NCBI GenBank assembly: GCA_943735955.1
Contig: OX030964.1
Location: 3,927,099-3,991,098, forward strand
Length of the DNA stretch: 64,000 nt
Source of the DNA: Piscicola geometra
Lineage: Eukaryota; Annelida; Clitellata; Hirudinida; Piscicolidae
Reading direction: 5' to 3'
Shown: piece by piece, positions 43,009 through 64,000 of the stretch
How positions within the stretch are numbered: the stretch's first letter is position 1
Layout: each line of letters begins with the position of its first letter
The notes under the pieces: generated by a model
Told to the model about the DNA's origin: nothing
Database searches by the model: none
What the model saw: the letters and a program-made list of their open reading frames with translations, nothing else
Position numbers and translations under genes: made by a program

Positions 43009-44424
43009 CTAATATATCTAACCACATCAAACTGCTTTTCAGGTTTGAACAATTCGTAATGATAACTCGATCTTCTCTCAGAATGGAGGGAAATGTTCCT
43101 GCATCAACTCCCTTCCCAAGTTGACAAACTCCTCCGGTGCCAAGGAGCGAACTTCTTCTCCGTTTATAATGGTTTCCATGTTCTTTCTGTAACTGCTGAT
43201 TGAACCTATTTAAATGTTTTTGGCAATTAAACACTTGAAGAGATTGCATGATTCTTTAATTTTATTGAGAATTTGAGAAACTTTCAAATAAAACCAATGA
43301 TAAAGATAGGATGCGTGCATGCTGGTTATAATATTTGAAAGATGTATATTTTACTTTGCTGCGTTTTTATTTATGATTTGAATAAAATAATCAGTTCAAA
43401 AGCATCCACTCTCTTACAAAAACAACACAGTGACGGCTTGCAGTCAAGTTAACTGTGTTAATTACAGAGGTAACATACAGGGATATGTGTTTGGAATGCT
43501 TATATTTCACATGGAAATAGTATTATTACTTTTAATTGAAAAATTAAATTAAATATTAGCTTAATGAGTTTTATATAAGATACTTTGCTTTAAATTTGAG
43601 CCAAACTATGTAGCCTTCTTACACAGATTGCAGCATTGACAACGGTGGATGCAAGGAATACCAATGCAGCTCTTTCAGCCTAGGGCCTGTAAGCTTGAGT
43701 GAGTGCATCTGTCCAAAAGGCAACCAAAAGAAATATTACCATGACGACATCTGCACAGGTTGTTGAAGTTAAAAGTTAAATAACAAAGTCAAATTTTAGT
43801 AATGAGTTGAGTAGAAAATAAACTTATCGTTACATAATTTATATTCAAATCAAATATTTAGTTTTAATATTAAAAAAATGGAATCATCAAAAAATAAATT
43901 ATATATTGACTTAGAACTCTTAAAAATGCCTTTAGTCCTGTTCCTACAATAAACACTGCAGATGCGAATGAATGTGAGATTGACAAGCCTTGTGATACTG
44001 ACACTTCCACGTGCAACAACACCCTGGGATCCTACAAGTGCCTCTGTCGTCTTGGCTTCACGAAGAATACTTCAGGAAAGTGTGAAGGTGGCCTTTCTTT
44101 TTATACAAAGTTTAATACAATTCTGGTCCATTAGAGAATAGGACATTGATATAAAATATAAAACAGAAAAAAATATGTTTACATTTTTTACGTGAATGAA
44201 CCAAACATAAAAAATCTATAAAAAATGTCATGAAACTATGACATTTTAGCTAGCGTTAAAACTGAGAATTTTAAAATATTTAAATCTATTTTTCTTTATA
44301 AGCAAATTACAACCATATAGTTTAATACACTCTAAAACCAAAACAAAACTTGAATGAAATAAGACGATACATAAATTATTAAGTTTTTCTCGTAAATAAA
44401 CCAAGCATAAACTCTCCTCCAAAG

Positions 44425-44471
44425 ACGTGTACGAATGCTCCAACAAGAGTCACAACTGCACCATTGAGAAC
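44425..44471 (+). pseudogene. Truncated EGF exon inside copy 3
   Basis: The same truncated fragment and junction as at 31433-31479 in copy 2, showing that the internal EGF duplication came before the split of units B and C. Confidence 0.7.
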
Positions 44472-45876
44472 ATAAAATAAATGATATATTGACTTAAAAC
44501 TCTTAGAAATGCCTTTAGGCCTGTTCCTACAATAAACACTGCAGATGCGAATGAATGTGAGATTGACAAGCCTTGTGATACTGACACTTCCACGTGCATC
44601 AACACCCTGGGATCCTACGAGTGCCTCTGTCGTCTTGGCTTCACGAAGAATCCTTCAGGAAAGTGTGAAGGTGGTCTTTCTTTTCATACAAAGTTTAATT
44701 AAATTCTGGTCCATTAGAGAATAGGACATTGACATAAAATATAAAACAGAAAAAATTATCATGACATTTTTTACGTGAATAAACCAAGCATAAAAAATCG
44801 ATAAAAAATGTCATGAAACTATGAATTTTTAGCTAGCTTTTAAACTGATGTTTTTAAAATATTCAAAATTATTGAAATCTATTTTCCTTTATAAGCAAAT
44901 TACAACCATATAGTTTAATACAGGATAAAAACAAACAAAAAACTGGAATGAAATAGGACGATACATAAATTATTAACTTTTTCTCGAGAATGAACCAAGC
45001 ATAAACTCTCCTCCAAAGACGTGGACGAGTGCTCCAACAAGAGTCACAACTGCACCATTGAGAACTACGTCTGTTCCAACATTCGAGGCTCATACGAATG
45101 CGTGTGTCTTGCAGGATTCAAAGAAACACTGGGCGTTTGCGAAAGTTTGTACCACTCTGCGTAACTCAGTTTTTCTTTTCAAATATTTCTGTTTTATTTT
45201 ACCCCAATGGAGTAGTGTATTCTTGAAGCTTTTGAAAATTACTTTAAGTTACTTGGCATTCTCATTTAACCTTGCTTTTAAATTTTTCTGTACTATCTTT
45301 CCGAAAATTATTTTAATTTCATATATTATTTAATCCGGATTTCAATAAATCTCAACTATAATTGCCAAACCACCTAGAAGTTCAAGAACTGCCTCCAACA
45401 CCAGCAAATAATGGAGCGATAGTGGGAGGGGTGGGTGGTGGCTTGCTGTTTCTCCTCCTCCTCATCTTTCTAATCTAACATCTAAGTATATTTATTAATT
45501 AGAAAAAAAATTGAATCATCATAAAATAAATGATATATTGACTTAGAAGTCTTAGAAATGCCTCTTATACTTATTCAACAAAATTCAGAATTAGTCATAA
45601 TACCATTGAAATTCAATTTTTTATTAACGTTCGCCTTAATTAACACTATAGAGCAGTGTTTCCCAACCTTTTTCAGTGTTGGCCTCCCTAAAAAAGTCCT
45701 AATGGTAACTTGGCCTCCCCAAATACCGTCGTCAATAATTGAGAAAAAAATCAATTTGTTATAACAATTTTTATTCAGAAAGATTTAACTAAAATTTGCC
45801 TTGTTCATAATAATAAAGTTTATGTAAGGTTTTTTAATTTATAAAATGTTATTAATAATAATAATTTTCGTTTTTG

Positions 45877-46390
45877 TATAGCGCCCGGGCACGCAACTGA
45901 AGCGCTCTCACTACGTCGTAATGCAATAAAGAAATAAAATAATTATTATAGTAATGTTATTAAAAGGAAAGCAAAGAGTAGCATGGAGTAATTATTATGA
46001 GTGATAAGCTAAGTTAAAATAAGGAGTTTTCAGTTTGGCTTTGAAAGTCGAAAATTGGTTGATGCTTCGAAGTGCAGGTGGAAGGGCATTCCAAGTTGTT
46101 GGAGCTGCGTGACGGAATGCTCTTTTTGAGATGTTGTTTGTAGTGGATTCTTGGCTGAAAAGAAGAGATGAAGATGAACGCAGTTGTTTGTTTGATGTTT
46201 TGTTGGTTATGAGTTTGCTGAGATATGCCGGTATTGAAGTTTGAAGAATTTTGAATGTAGTGATGGCTATTTTAAAGAATATTCGAAAATCTATAGGAAG
46301 CCAGTGAAGTTTTATAAGATTATCATTTGATGACTGAACAAGGTGATGGCCTGGGTAATCACAATTGAGTGTTATTGAAGCTTAATGAGA
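45877..46390. repeat. Nested dispersed repeat starting with tatagcgccc
   Basis: Begins tatagcgcccgggcacg...gaagcgctctcac and continues with sequence that has no transposase similarity. The same opening motif is seen at 26515, 37674 and, degraded, at 50893. It is probably a non-autonomous element that jumped into the hAT copy. Confidence 0.45.
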
Positions 46391-46409
46391 TGATTGTTGC
46401 TGTTTTCCA

Positions 46410-48159
46410 TCACAGATGAAATCGAGGTTCTGTATTAGAAAGAGATACCTTCATATCATTCGAGGCATCCAATCTATTTCTATCTTTAGTCTTGATAGAT
46501 ATTAATGTAGAAAACCCTTTTTCACATAAGTAGGTGGTCGAAAATGGAATCAGAGCTGCCATGGCTTTTTTAAATAAATTTGGGTATATTTCTTTCAGAC
46601 TGCACCAAAACTCTGCCAATCCTTTGGAATTGAATTCAGCTTTTACCAACTCTTTTGATCGAAGATCAATTAAATCTTCCTTTATTTCTTCTTCATCAGC
46701 AACACTATCCAAGCCAATAATGAACGGATTTCGTATCCAAAGATTATTTTCCAAATTTTTAGTATCAAAATAACGCTCAAATGATAGTTGGAGAGTTGTG
46801 ATATGTTGTATAATTTTTTATTTATTTCAACAGGCATTGATTTGTTTCCACTGCTACTTATAACATCAGCTAGGTATGGAAAATTTGCAAGGTTTTCAGC
46901 TTCTACTCTTCTTTTGTACAATGAAAGCTTATTTGATAATCCATTGGCGTCGATTATTGTCATTTCTGGTCCTTGCAAACAAAGATTAAATTCATTTAAG
47001 AGTGTGAACAGATCAACTAAATATGCCATATTAACTATGAAATCAGTCTTCTCAAAGTCACCTGCTAACGTTTTTTCTTTTTCTTGCAAAAATGAAGACA
47101 CCTCATCTTTCAGGTCCATTAGTCTTGAAAATACCTTTCTTTTGCTTAACCACCTAACTTCTGTGTAATATAGCAAGACATCGTATTCAGAACCAAGTTC
47201 TTGGCATAAAACTTTGAATAAACGATGGTTTACTGCTCTTGATCGTATAAAATTGACTTTTTTGATCGCTGTAGACATGACAGACTGAAGCTTTGCTGGT
47301 AATGTCTTCACAGCTAGAGCATGGCGATGGAGCATGCAATGAGTTACAAGTGTCTGTGGAGAATTAACTTTGATTAAGGCAGCCAATCCAGATTTGTTAC
47401 CCAACATACTTGGTGCTCTATCAGTACAGACTGAATGTCATTTTGTCAACCAACTAAATTCATTTCTTTCAAAGAAAATTGCAATAATTTGAAAAACATC
47501 TGCAGCTTTACTAGTTGTCTGAAGTGGTTGGCAAAATAAAAATTCTTCCTTAATTTTAAAATTTTAAAATTACATACATAACGAACATACACTAAAAGCT
47601 GGCAACACATTGATACATCTGTGGTTTCATCAAGTTGCGTAAAAAAATTAAAAGGACTTCTTTTCAGTTCTGACATAACTTGGTCCAAGATATAATTTGA
47701 AAGATCTGCTATTCTGGAACAAATAACATTATTAGAAAGTGGAATTTCTTCAACCTGTTTTCTTTCTTTTTTTCCAAGAATTAACTCCACCATTTCAAGT
47801 GCACAGGGTTTTATTAAGGTTTCTCCAATTGTATGTGGTTTTCTTTTTTTGGCAATCATATAGGCAACTTTGTAAGAAGCCTCAAGAAGTGGTTTTTTTG
47901 GTTGAGCAAATCCAACATTTTTTAATGTTCCAGTGGCTTGAAATCTAGCTCGCTTCAGTTTGAAGGTATCCAGGTTGTCGTTGACATTTCCAAGATGTTT
48001 GGTTTCTAAGTGGTGGCTTAACTTTGCTGGTCTCATTCTATCATTACAATATACTGCTCCGCATAAGAAACATTATGGCTTTTCAGTGCCATCTTTTTCA
48101 GTAATAGTCGTGAATCCAAACGCAACGTAGGTTTCGTCATAGCAACGTTTTTTCGACAT
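46410..48159 (-). pseudogene. hAT transposase with BED finger, broken
   Basis: Read on the minus strand from MSKKRCYDETY at 48159. The BED zinc finger CFLC...HHLETKH lies near 48000-48070. Then come hAT catalytic-region stretches (FTQLDETTDVS, TDRAPSMLG, HCMLHRHALA, VRWLSKRKV) and the C-terminal dimerisation part (PFSTTYLCEKGFSTL). Breaks: a stop just before the first zinc-finger Cys (near 48077), a frameshift near 47440 where TDRAPSML leaves the upstream frame, and another near 46770. It resembles the ZBED/FAM200-type transposase group. Not functional. Confidence 0.85.
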
Positions 48160-48779
48160 TATTGAAAACTGAAAAGGAAAAAAAACACATATTTTAAAAA
48201 GAACTGAAACAATTAAAAAATCACAAATATAAATTACCAGTAACAGCAGACCAAATTTTTTAGTTAAATTATTCAATTAATTGTCTTATTTTATTAATTT
48301 TATTGAAAAAGAAACTCATGCAGGGTATCTCAAAAAACGCGAAAAAAAGAAAATGAGGGATTTATGAAAACAGAAATGTGCAAATCATTATTCAAATAAA
48401 TACAATATGGAAAGCCGTTACACAAAAACAATTTTTATATAGTATTCAAAAAATCGTTTTTAGCATGATTAAAATTTTGTGATTTAACAAAACTTTATAA
48501 AATTATATAAATTTATAAAATACATGTAAATAGAACACCTTAGTTGGCCTCCCCTAAAAGATCATTTGGCCTCCCTAAGGGAGGCCGGCCCCACCGGTTG
48601 GGAAACCCTGCTTTAGTGTCTCTTATAATTGACTTTTCTGATAAGCCACTGAATAAAAAGTATAGTATAAAACTTCTTTGTCATACAAGATGACTGACCA
48701 AAGTTTCTACAGTGTCTTCTGTGCTTGAACATAATGAAGTGGTACTTATTAGCTTGGAATCATTTGCTTCCATTGGTAC

Positions 48780-49610
48780 TGCTGATGAAACAGCTGAAAG
48801 GCTTGAGGCCTTTTTTTAACGGGGCACTACTGCACTGGCCCTCAAGGTAGTTGTTTTAGTGTTTTAACTTCTGGAACAGTTAAACAAGTCGTTGCAATCA
48901 GCAAGTGCCACGGTCAGTAGAATGATTGCAGCGACTGATTCAGTTGTGCAAGAACTGTGTCGCCTACGATCAGATGAACAGTTTAACGCCATTTTCAGAG
49001 ATGTCAACAGTATGGTTTTGGCATATGATCTCGAGCCGATTGCTGTACTTCGGGTGTGAAAGCCGCCACAAAAGTATTGTGGTCTGGGCCCAGCTTATGT
49101 GGCAACAACACCAGAGGAACTTTATCGAGCAGCATATTACGCTGTCATAGACATTGCAATCATGCAACTCACAGAAAGGTTCAATCGAGATTTTCCTGGT
49201 TTGCGTTCATACTTGCAGCTGGAAACAATGTTGCTAACTGGTGAAGTGAACCATGATATTGGCAAGCAGTATCGTGAGTTAAATGAAACTGGTCTTTTTT
49301 CACAGTTAACTATTTTTAAAGACCAGAATGAATACAGAACTTTAGCACAAACGCAAAAATAATGCTAGCTATGATCACGGAAGCCAGACATCTGTTTCCT
49401 TAGGTTGAAAGATTGATCAGGTTGATGCTTGTGTGTCCAATAACGTCATGTACTGCAGAAAGATCTTTTAGTGCTTTGCGGGGTCTTAAGACTTGGTTGT
49501 GGGCACCTATGACAAAGCCTCGCTTGAATTCACTGGCCGTTTGTCATGCACATCAGGATATACTTGACAGTCTGGATTTAAAAAGGCTAGCAGAATAATT
49601 TGCTAGTCAG
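48780..49610 (+). pseudogene. Second hAT transposase remnant (ZMYM/TTF-type)
   Basis: Pieces of an hAT protein in plus orientation: LRSDEQFNAIF and YDLEPIAVLRV (48966-49060), TPEELYRAAYYAVID and QLTERFNRDFPGLRSY (49099-49362), and the C-terminal dimerisation motif CPITSCTAERSFSALRGLKTW with LNSLAVCHAHQD (49413-49598). Stops and frameshifts separate the pieces. It differs from the hAT element to its left and lies directly after it. Confidence 0.8.
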
Positions 49611-49695
49611 TCAGACATACGAAGGGGTCTTCTTGGAAATTGGAGTAAACGAGGGCAGAAGGACGGCAGAGAGGGTATTTTATGTTATCTAAATG

Positions 49696-49737
49696 GCCCA
49701 CAGTGTATATTTAGAATCTAAATATACAATGTGGGGC
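49696..49737. repeat. Near-perfect hairpin
   Basis: Arms gcccacagtgtatatttag and ctaaatatacaatgtggggc around a three-base centre, with one or two mismatches. It may be the joined or nested end of the hAT remnant or a tiny foldback element. Confidence 0.6.
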
Positions 49738-51083
49738 AAAAAAAAATCTCCCAATGTATATTTGTTTATACCTTTGGTAAATTTAAATCTATTTGTAATT
49801 TTTTTAAACTATTGTACTCTGAAATGAATGGAAAGCAAGATGTTATAACATTTATTTGATGGGTTGATGGCTAGTTTTAATTGAATTTATATAGACGACA
49901 AATCATAAAAGATACTAAAATCGCTATTGTTTTTCTTCAAATCGTTCATAGTGGCAATAGAAAAAGATTTTTATTGAGTATCAAACTTTTGTTTAATGTT
50001 TGGCGATGCAAATATTAATAGTTCATACAAAAAGAATTAGCAATACAGCAAGCAATACTAAATAGTATCACTAATACTGTATTGGTCAATACCGGTTCTT
50101 TGATTCCAACCCTGGGGAGGACCCCCCCAAGATTTTCCGCAGATCGCCGCCCCTGGCCATTAGAGTATATTTCATTGACATAAAGTCTATAACACAAAAT
50201 AGTCCTGTTTTCATATTTTTCCCGAGAATGAACCAAGCATAAACTCTCCTCCAAAGACGTGGACGAGTGCTCGAACAAGAGTCACAACTGCACCATTGAG
50301 AACTACGTCTGTTCCAACATTCGAGGCTCATACGAATGCGTGTGTCTTGCAGGATTCAAAGAAACACTGGGCGCTTGTGAGAGTTTGTTCCACTCTGCGT
50401 GACTCAGTTTTCTTTTCACAAATTTTGTATTTATTTTACCCCAATTGAGTAGTGTATTCTTGAAGCTTTTGGAAAGTACCTTAAGTTACTTGGCATTCTC
50501 ATTTAACATTGCTTCTGTAATATTACTCTGTAAAATCTTTCCGAAAATGATTTAAATTTCATAATCAAATATTTCATCAGGATTTCAATAAATCTCGACT
50601 ATAATTGCTTAACCACCCAGAAGTTCAAGAACTGCCTTCAACATCAGCGAATGTTGGAGCGATAGTGGGATGGGTGGTTGCTGGCTTGCTGTTTCTAATA
50701 TATTTGCAATTCCAAACTATTTTTGTTTTTAAATGTAAAAAAATGTCCAAAATAAAAAATAAAAAACTCTATTTGAGAAATGATATCGTCCTAAAATGAT
50801 TATTTTCCAAAATGATTAAATAATATAGACGTCCTTTCGGGAAAAAAATATTTGAGCTACTTTTGTTTTTTATCAATCATTCAAATAAATTTCTATAGCG
50901 CTCTTTCTTCAAATTCTCTCGTTGATTAGAAATGGAAAATATATTAAGAACGCTTCTAAAAATTTTAAATATAATTATTTCAAAAAAGTTTTGATTTGAA
51001 AATTAAACGCTAAAGATTTACTTTTAGACTTTATTATCTTAATTCACTTTTAAAATCTAAAAGTAAATTTAGTCAAGAAAAGT
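49738..51083. other. End of unit C and spacer before the synthetase gene
   Basis: AT-rich DNA of unknown origin up to about 50155. Phosphatase intron sequence then resumes, with one EGF exon and a cut helix exon (listed under copy 3), followed from about 50696 by the normal 3' flank of the array. The spacer to the synthetase ATG is short and AT-rich. Confidence 0.55.
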
Positions 51084-61696
<10,613 letters not shown>

Positions 61697-62058
61697 AGGA
61701 GTGGATGGAAATGAGAATGGAATGATGGAAGAAATGTTAATGGGATGAATGAGGATGGACCACCAAGTGTGTTAATTGGTAGAATTCAAGGTCTGAAATG
61801 GTGATGGTGATGATGATGATGATGTTACTAATGCTCATAATAATTATTATAATAATAATAAATATTTATCATGAGTTTCAATGAATTAATTAAATTTTTG
61901 AATTGTTGTTTAGTTAAAAAACACCGGTTTATTGAAAAGCAAAAAGTTGCAACTGCTATAAAATGCTTGAAAAAGAAAAATTCGCGTCCAAAAATGGGAA
62001 AATGAGGTGTCACTGCAACAGCAACTACGTCTGAAAAAACACAACTACAGTAAAGCAG
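61697..62058. other. Spacer between the synthetase and inverted phosphatase copy 4
   Basis: 3' flank of the synthetase: purine-rich, then gatggtgatgatgatg near 61799-61825 and AT-rich DNA. The last part (about 61990-62058) resembles, on the minus strand, the 3' UTR of the phosphatase copies (ttctg...cagacgtagttgctgttgcag). Confidence 0.55.
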
Positions 62059-63905
62059 AAGGGGTGGTGTTGGAGTAGGCTGGAGTGGAAAGCGTTGCTT
62101 GTTGGCTGTGGATGTGGTAGACTGCCTGCAACACATCCACCTCTCCATGCGTCTCTTCCATCTCCATCAAGTGCATCTTCACCAGACTCCACAGACACAC
62201 TTGTCTCTCGGCTTCCCTGTGTTATAATGCTCGTTTTTTTAAATTAAGTCGGTGAAAATATTTTATATTAAGGAAACTAACATAAAAAATAGTTTAATTA
62301 ATTATTCAATTTTAACATGATTAATTTTTTTTATGGATAGGTTTTTATCATACTATCAAGGCTACACCAAATTAAAAAAAATATTTTATGAATCAGTAAA
62401 TCGAGTTGAAAGTTGAGAGCACCAACGAGTAGAGGACAAGCACTGGGGGCTGGTTGGGGTTCTTCAAGAGAGCACTGAGGTGTTTGTAACAGGTCTCCAA
62501 ACCCGAACTGTCACAACACACCTCCACCTTTCTCTCGTTGGCCTGTGTGTTTTATATTTTTGTAGTTTTTTTCTGTTTTTTTTATTAATTCAAAGAAAAT
62601 AGTTGAAATTTTTTTCTCTGCATGTAATATAGCGCGTTATGGAAAAAGCTTTGATTAATTTTAATTTAGTCGAAACTAGTGTTTAATTTCAAAGTTTTGC
62701 ACCTTCCTTTATCAACAGTGAAACACAACTTCTTACCATTAATCAACTACTTACATAAAGAGGAGCATTTGTGGAAGCGTCTTGTTGCTCTTCTCTCTCG
62801 TTCAACAAAGCGTAGGCATCGCCAGCGTCCTTCCTCACCAAACGCACTCCCTTGTAAGGCATTCTCAGTTCCTCAGCGAGTAACAGTCGTTCAAAGCCGA
62901 TCTGTTGTCGGTGCAATGCTTGGATGTTTATTGTTTCATGCGCTGTCCTACAAAAGAATGAACAAAATCTTAACCCGAAAAAGCTTCAAGATCACGTGCA
63001 TGAGAAATTATGATAATATTTATAAACATAATTATAATTAAATTCATCAAATATTTTCTCTCAAGTTAGAGTCAGCCACTGCTCACCCTGCCTCGCTCTC
63101 CCAGCACCAGCACGAAGCAGCACTCGACGATGACGTCCAACAAGGACGACTTTGTGCTCACGTCTTCAATGCGCTGTAGTCTGAATGCCCCTGCTCTGCC
63201 GAAGCTCTGTTGATAATGATCATGATGATCATGATGATGATAATTGTTTCAAGACGTGTTTTTGAAAGCCTCAGTAGTTATTTCAGTGTTAGAAAGTTAT
63301 AGTCGATTAGGACATTTGAGATGTGGTGTTAAGTTTTGAATTCAACATAAACTAGATGTAATCATTGAAGGAGAGGAGAAATGATGAACGGCCTTTACCG
63401 GATAACTTTCGAAGTTCGAAGAACGCTTGTCGGGTGTTGCCTCTGTAAATTAATAAATGAAAATTTTACAAGTTTGACAGTTTAATTAAAATTATTTAAC
63501 TATTTGAAAAAATATTCATAATCAACTTGTCAAATCTTAAACATCAACCACATACTTCCGACGTCAAGTATCCGAGAAGAGGTTTCCTCAATTAACTGTT
63601 TGAATATTTTATTGCAATATTTTTACTCGAAAATAACTTTTTTTTAAGTATTGTTATCGAACGTAATTTATAGCTTAAAAATGTATTTTCAGAGTATGTA
63701 TTTACGGTTGAACTTGATGTTTTGTGTGGATCTTTTATGAAGAAACTTCATCTTTTGAGAGCACCTGAATCTGCTTCTGCAAGGCGCTGTGGAGGTTGGT
63801 CTGATTCATGAAGTGCTTCAACTCTCCACCGCCTCTCTTGAACACCGTAGTGTCCCCCATCTTTGTCCACGCCGCCAACACTCGGTAACAAAAGAGGAAC
63901 TGATT
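62059..63905 (-). pseudogene. Receptor phosphatase copy 4, inverted 3' fragment
   Basis: Minus-strand exons matching the end of the gene: 63765-63905 (end of D1), 63399-63440, 63087-63206, 62755-62968, 62427-62542 and a shortened last exon about 62059-62216. Splice sites match the other copies. The exon 62755-62968 is one base longer than its counterpart (214 against 213), shifting the frame, and the last exon is cut after the AYSNTTP region and joined to 3' UTR-like sequence. It is therefore probably dead, at least in its tail. The 5' part lies beyond the right edge, and intron sequence continues from 63906 to 64000. Confidence 0.82.
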
Positions 63906-64000
63906 CTGGGAAGGTAAAGTTGTAAAACTAAAAATTGTTACAAGTTTTAGTTTTTATATGTCTAATAGAACATTAACTATCATATTTATATGACACAACA

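Larger units (their letters stand above)
45654..48610 (-). mobile_element. hAT-family DNA transposon inserted in copy 3
   Basis: Terminal inverted repeats CAGTGTTTCCCAACC and GGTTGGGAAACCCTG, differing at one place. Flanking 8-base sequences ctatagag (45646-45653) and ctttagtg (48611-48618) fit an hAT target duplication with two changes. Subterminal ggcctccc motifs occur near both ends. The transposase is on the minus strand, and other repeat sequence is nested between 45877 and about 46390. Confidence 0.88.

Noticed and set aside
46534..47168. Plus-strand open frames inside the hAT element
   Set aside because: They are antisense shadows of the minus-strand transposase, which carries the hAT motifs.
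62679..63041. Plus-strand open frame of 120 codons (LVALLSRSTKRRHRQRP type), also seen antisense at 25252-25485 and 36409-36642
   Set aside because: It is antisense to the phosphatase D2 exon in every copy and has no independent splice or start signals.

Overview
The window reads as nuclear DNA of an invertebrate animal. It is AT-rich, its genes are cut into many small exons with GT-AG introns, it is crowded with micro- and minisatellites, and it carries piggyBac and hAT transposon debris. The combination of a plasma-membrane calcium pump, a mitochondrial-type valyl-tRNA synthetase and lectin/WSC/EGF receptor tyrosine phosphatases fits a metazoan. A lophotrochozoan (annelid- or mollusc-like) is my guess, not something proved by the sequence.

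Layout. (1) 1-11798, plus strand: the 3' half of a PMCA-type Ca2+ ATPase gene. It enters from the left edge at transmembrane helix 5 and ends in two alternative C-terminal exon sets, 8286-8474 and 11324-11359 + 11649-11798. Its introns are almost solid minisatellite. (2) 11799-17276: no convincing gene; microsatellites and one MITE-like element. (3) 17277-51060: a tandem array of three units of about 10-13 kb. Each unit has one U4-like snRNA gene (17493, 27493, 38653) followed by a receptor tyrosine phosphatase gene with the order signal peptide, F-type-lectin-like domain, WSC domain, EGF repeats, one membrane helix, an HCX5R phosphatase domain, then a degenerate second phosphatase domain. Copy 1 (18084-26401) is open from ATG to stop over 25 exons, 1068 codons. 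Copy 2 (28583-37568) keeps all splice sites but has one stop codon just after the membrane helix. Copy 3 (39670-50695) is a pseudogene with a lost splice donor, a frameshift and no phosphatase domains, broken up by a piggyBac-like element, an hAT element and a second hAT remnant. (4) 51084-61696, plus strand: a complete 23-exon valyl-tRNA synthetase gene, probably mitochondrial, with HIGH and KMSKS motifs and microsatellites that have entered its coding exons. (5) 62059-64000, minus strand: the 3' end of a fourth phosphatase copy, inverted, decaying, running off the right edge.

The most unusual features are: introns whose two ends carry mutually complementary simple repeats (for example GATG after the donor and CATC before the acceptor), which could fold and bring the splice sites together; a family of lectin-receptor phosphatases interleaved with U4 genes, in which the lectin loops have changed faster than the rest; a copy 2 that would now make a receptor with no enzyme domain; and a 24-bp repeat in the synthetase gene that multiplies an in-frame splice donor. 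Reading frames and exon phases were checked by hand; no database search was possible.
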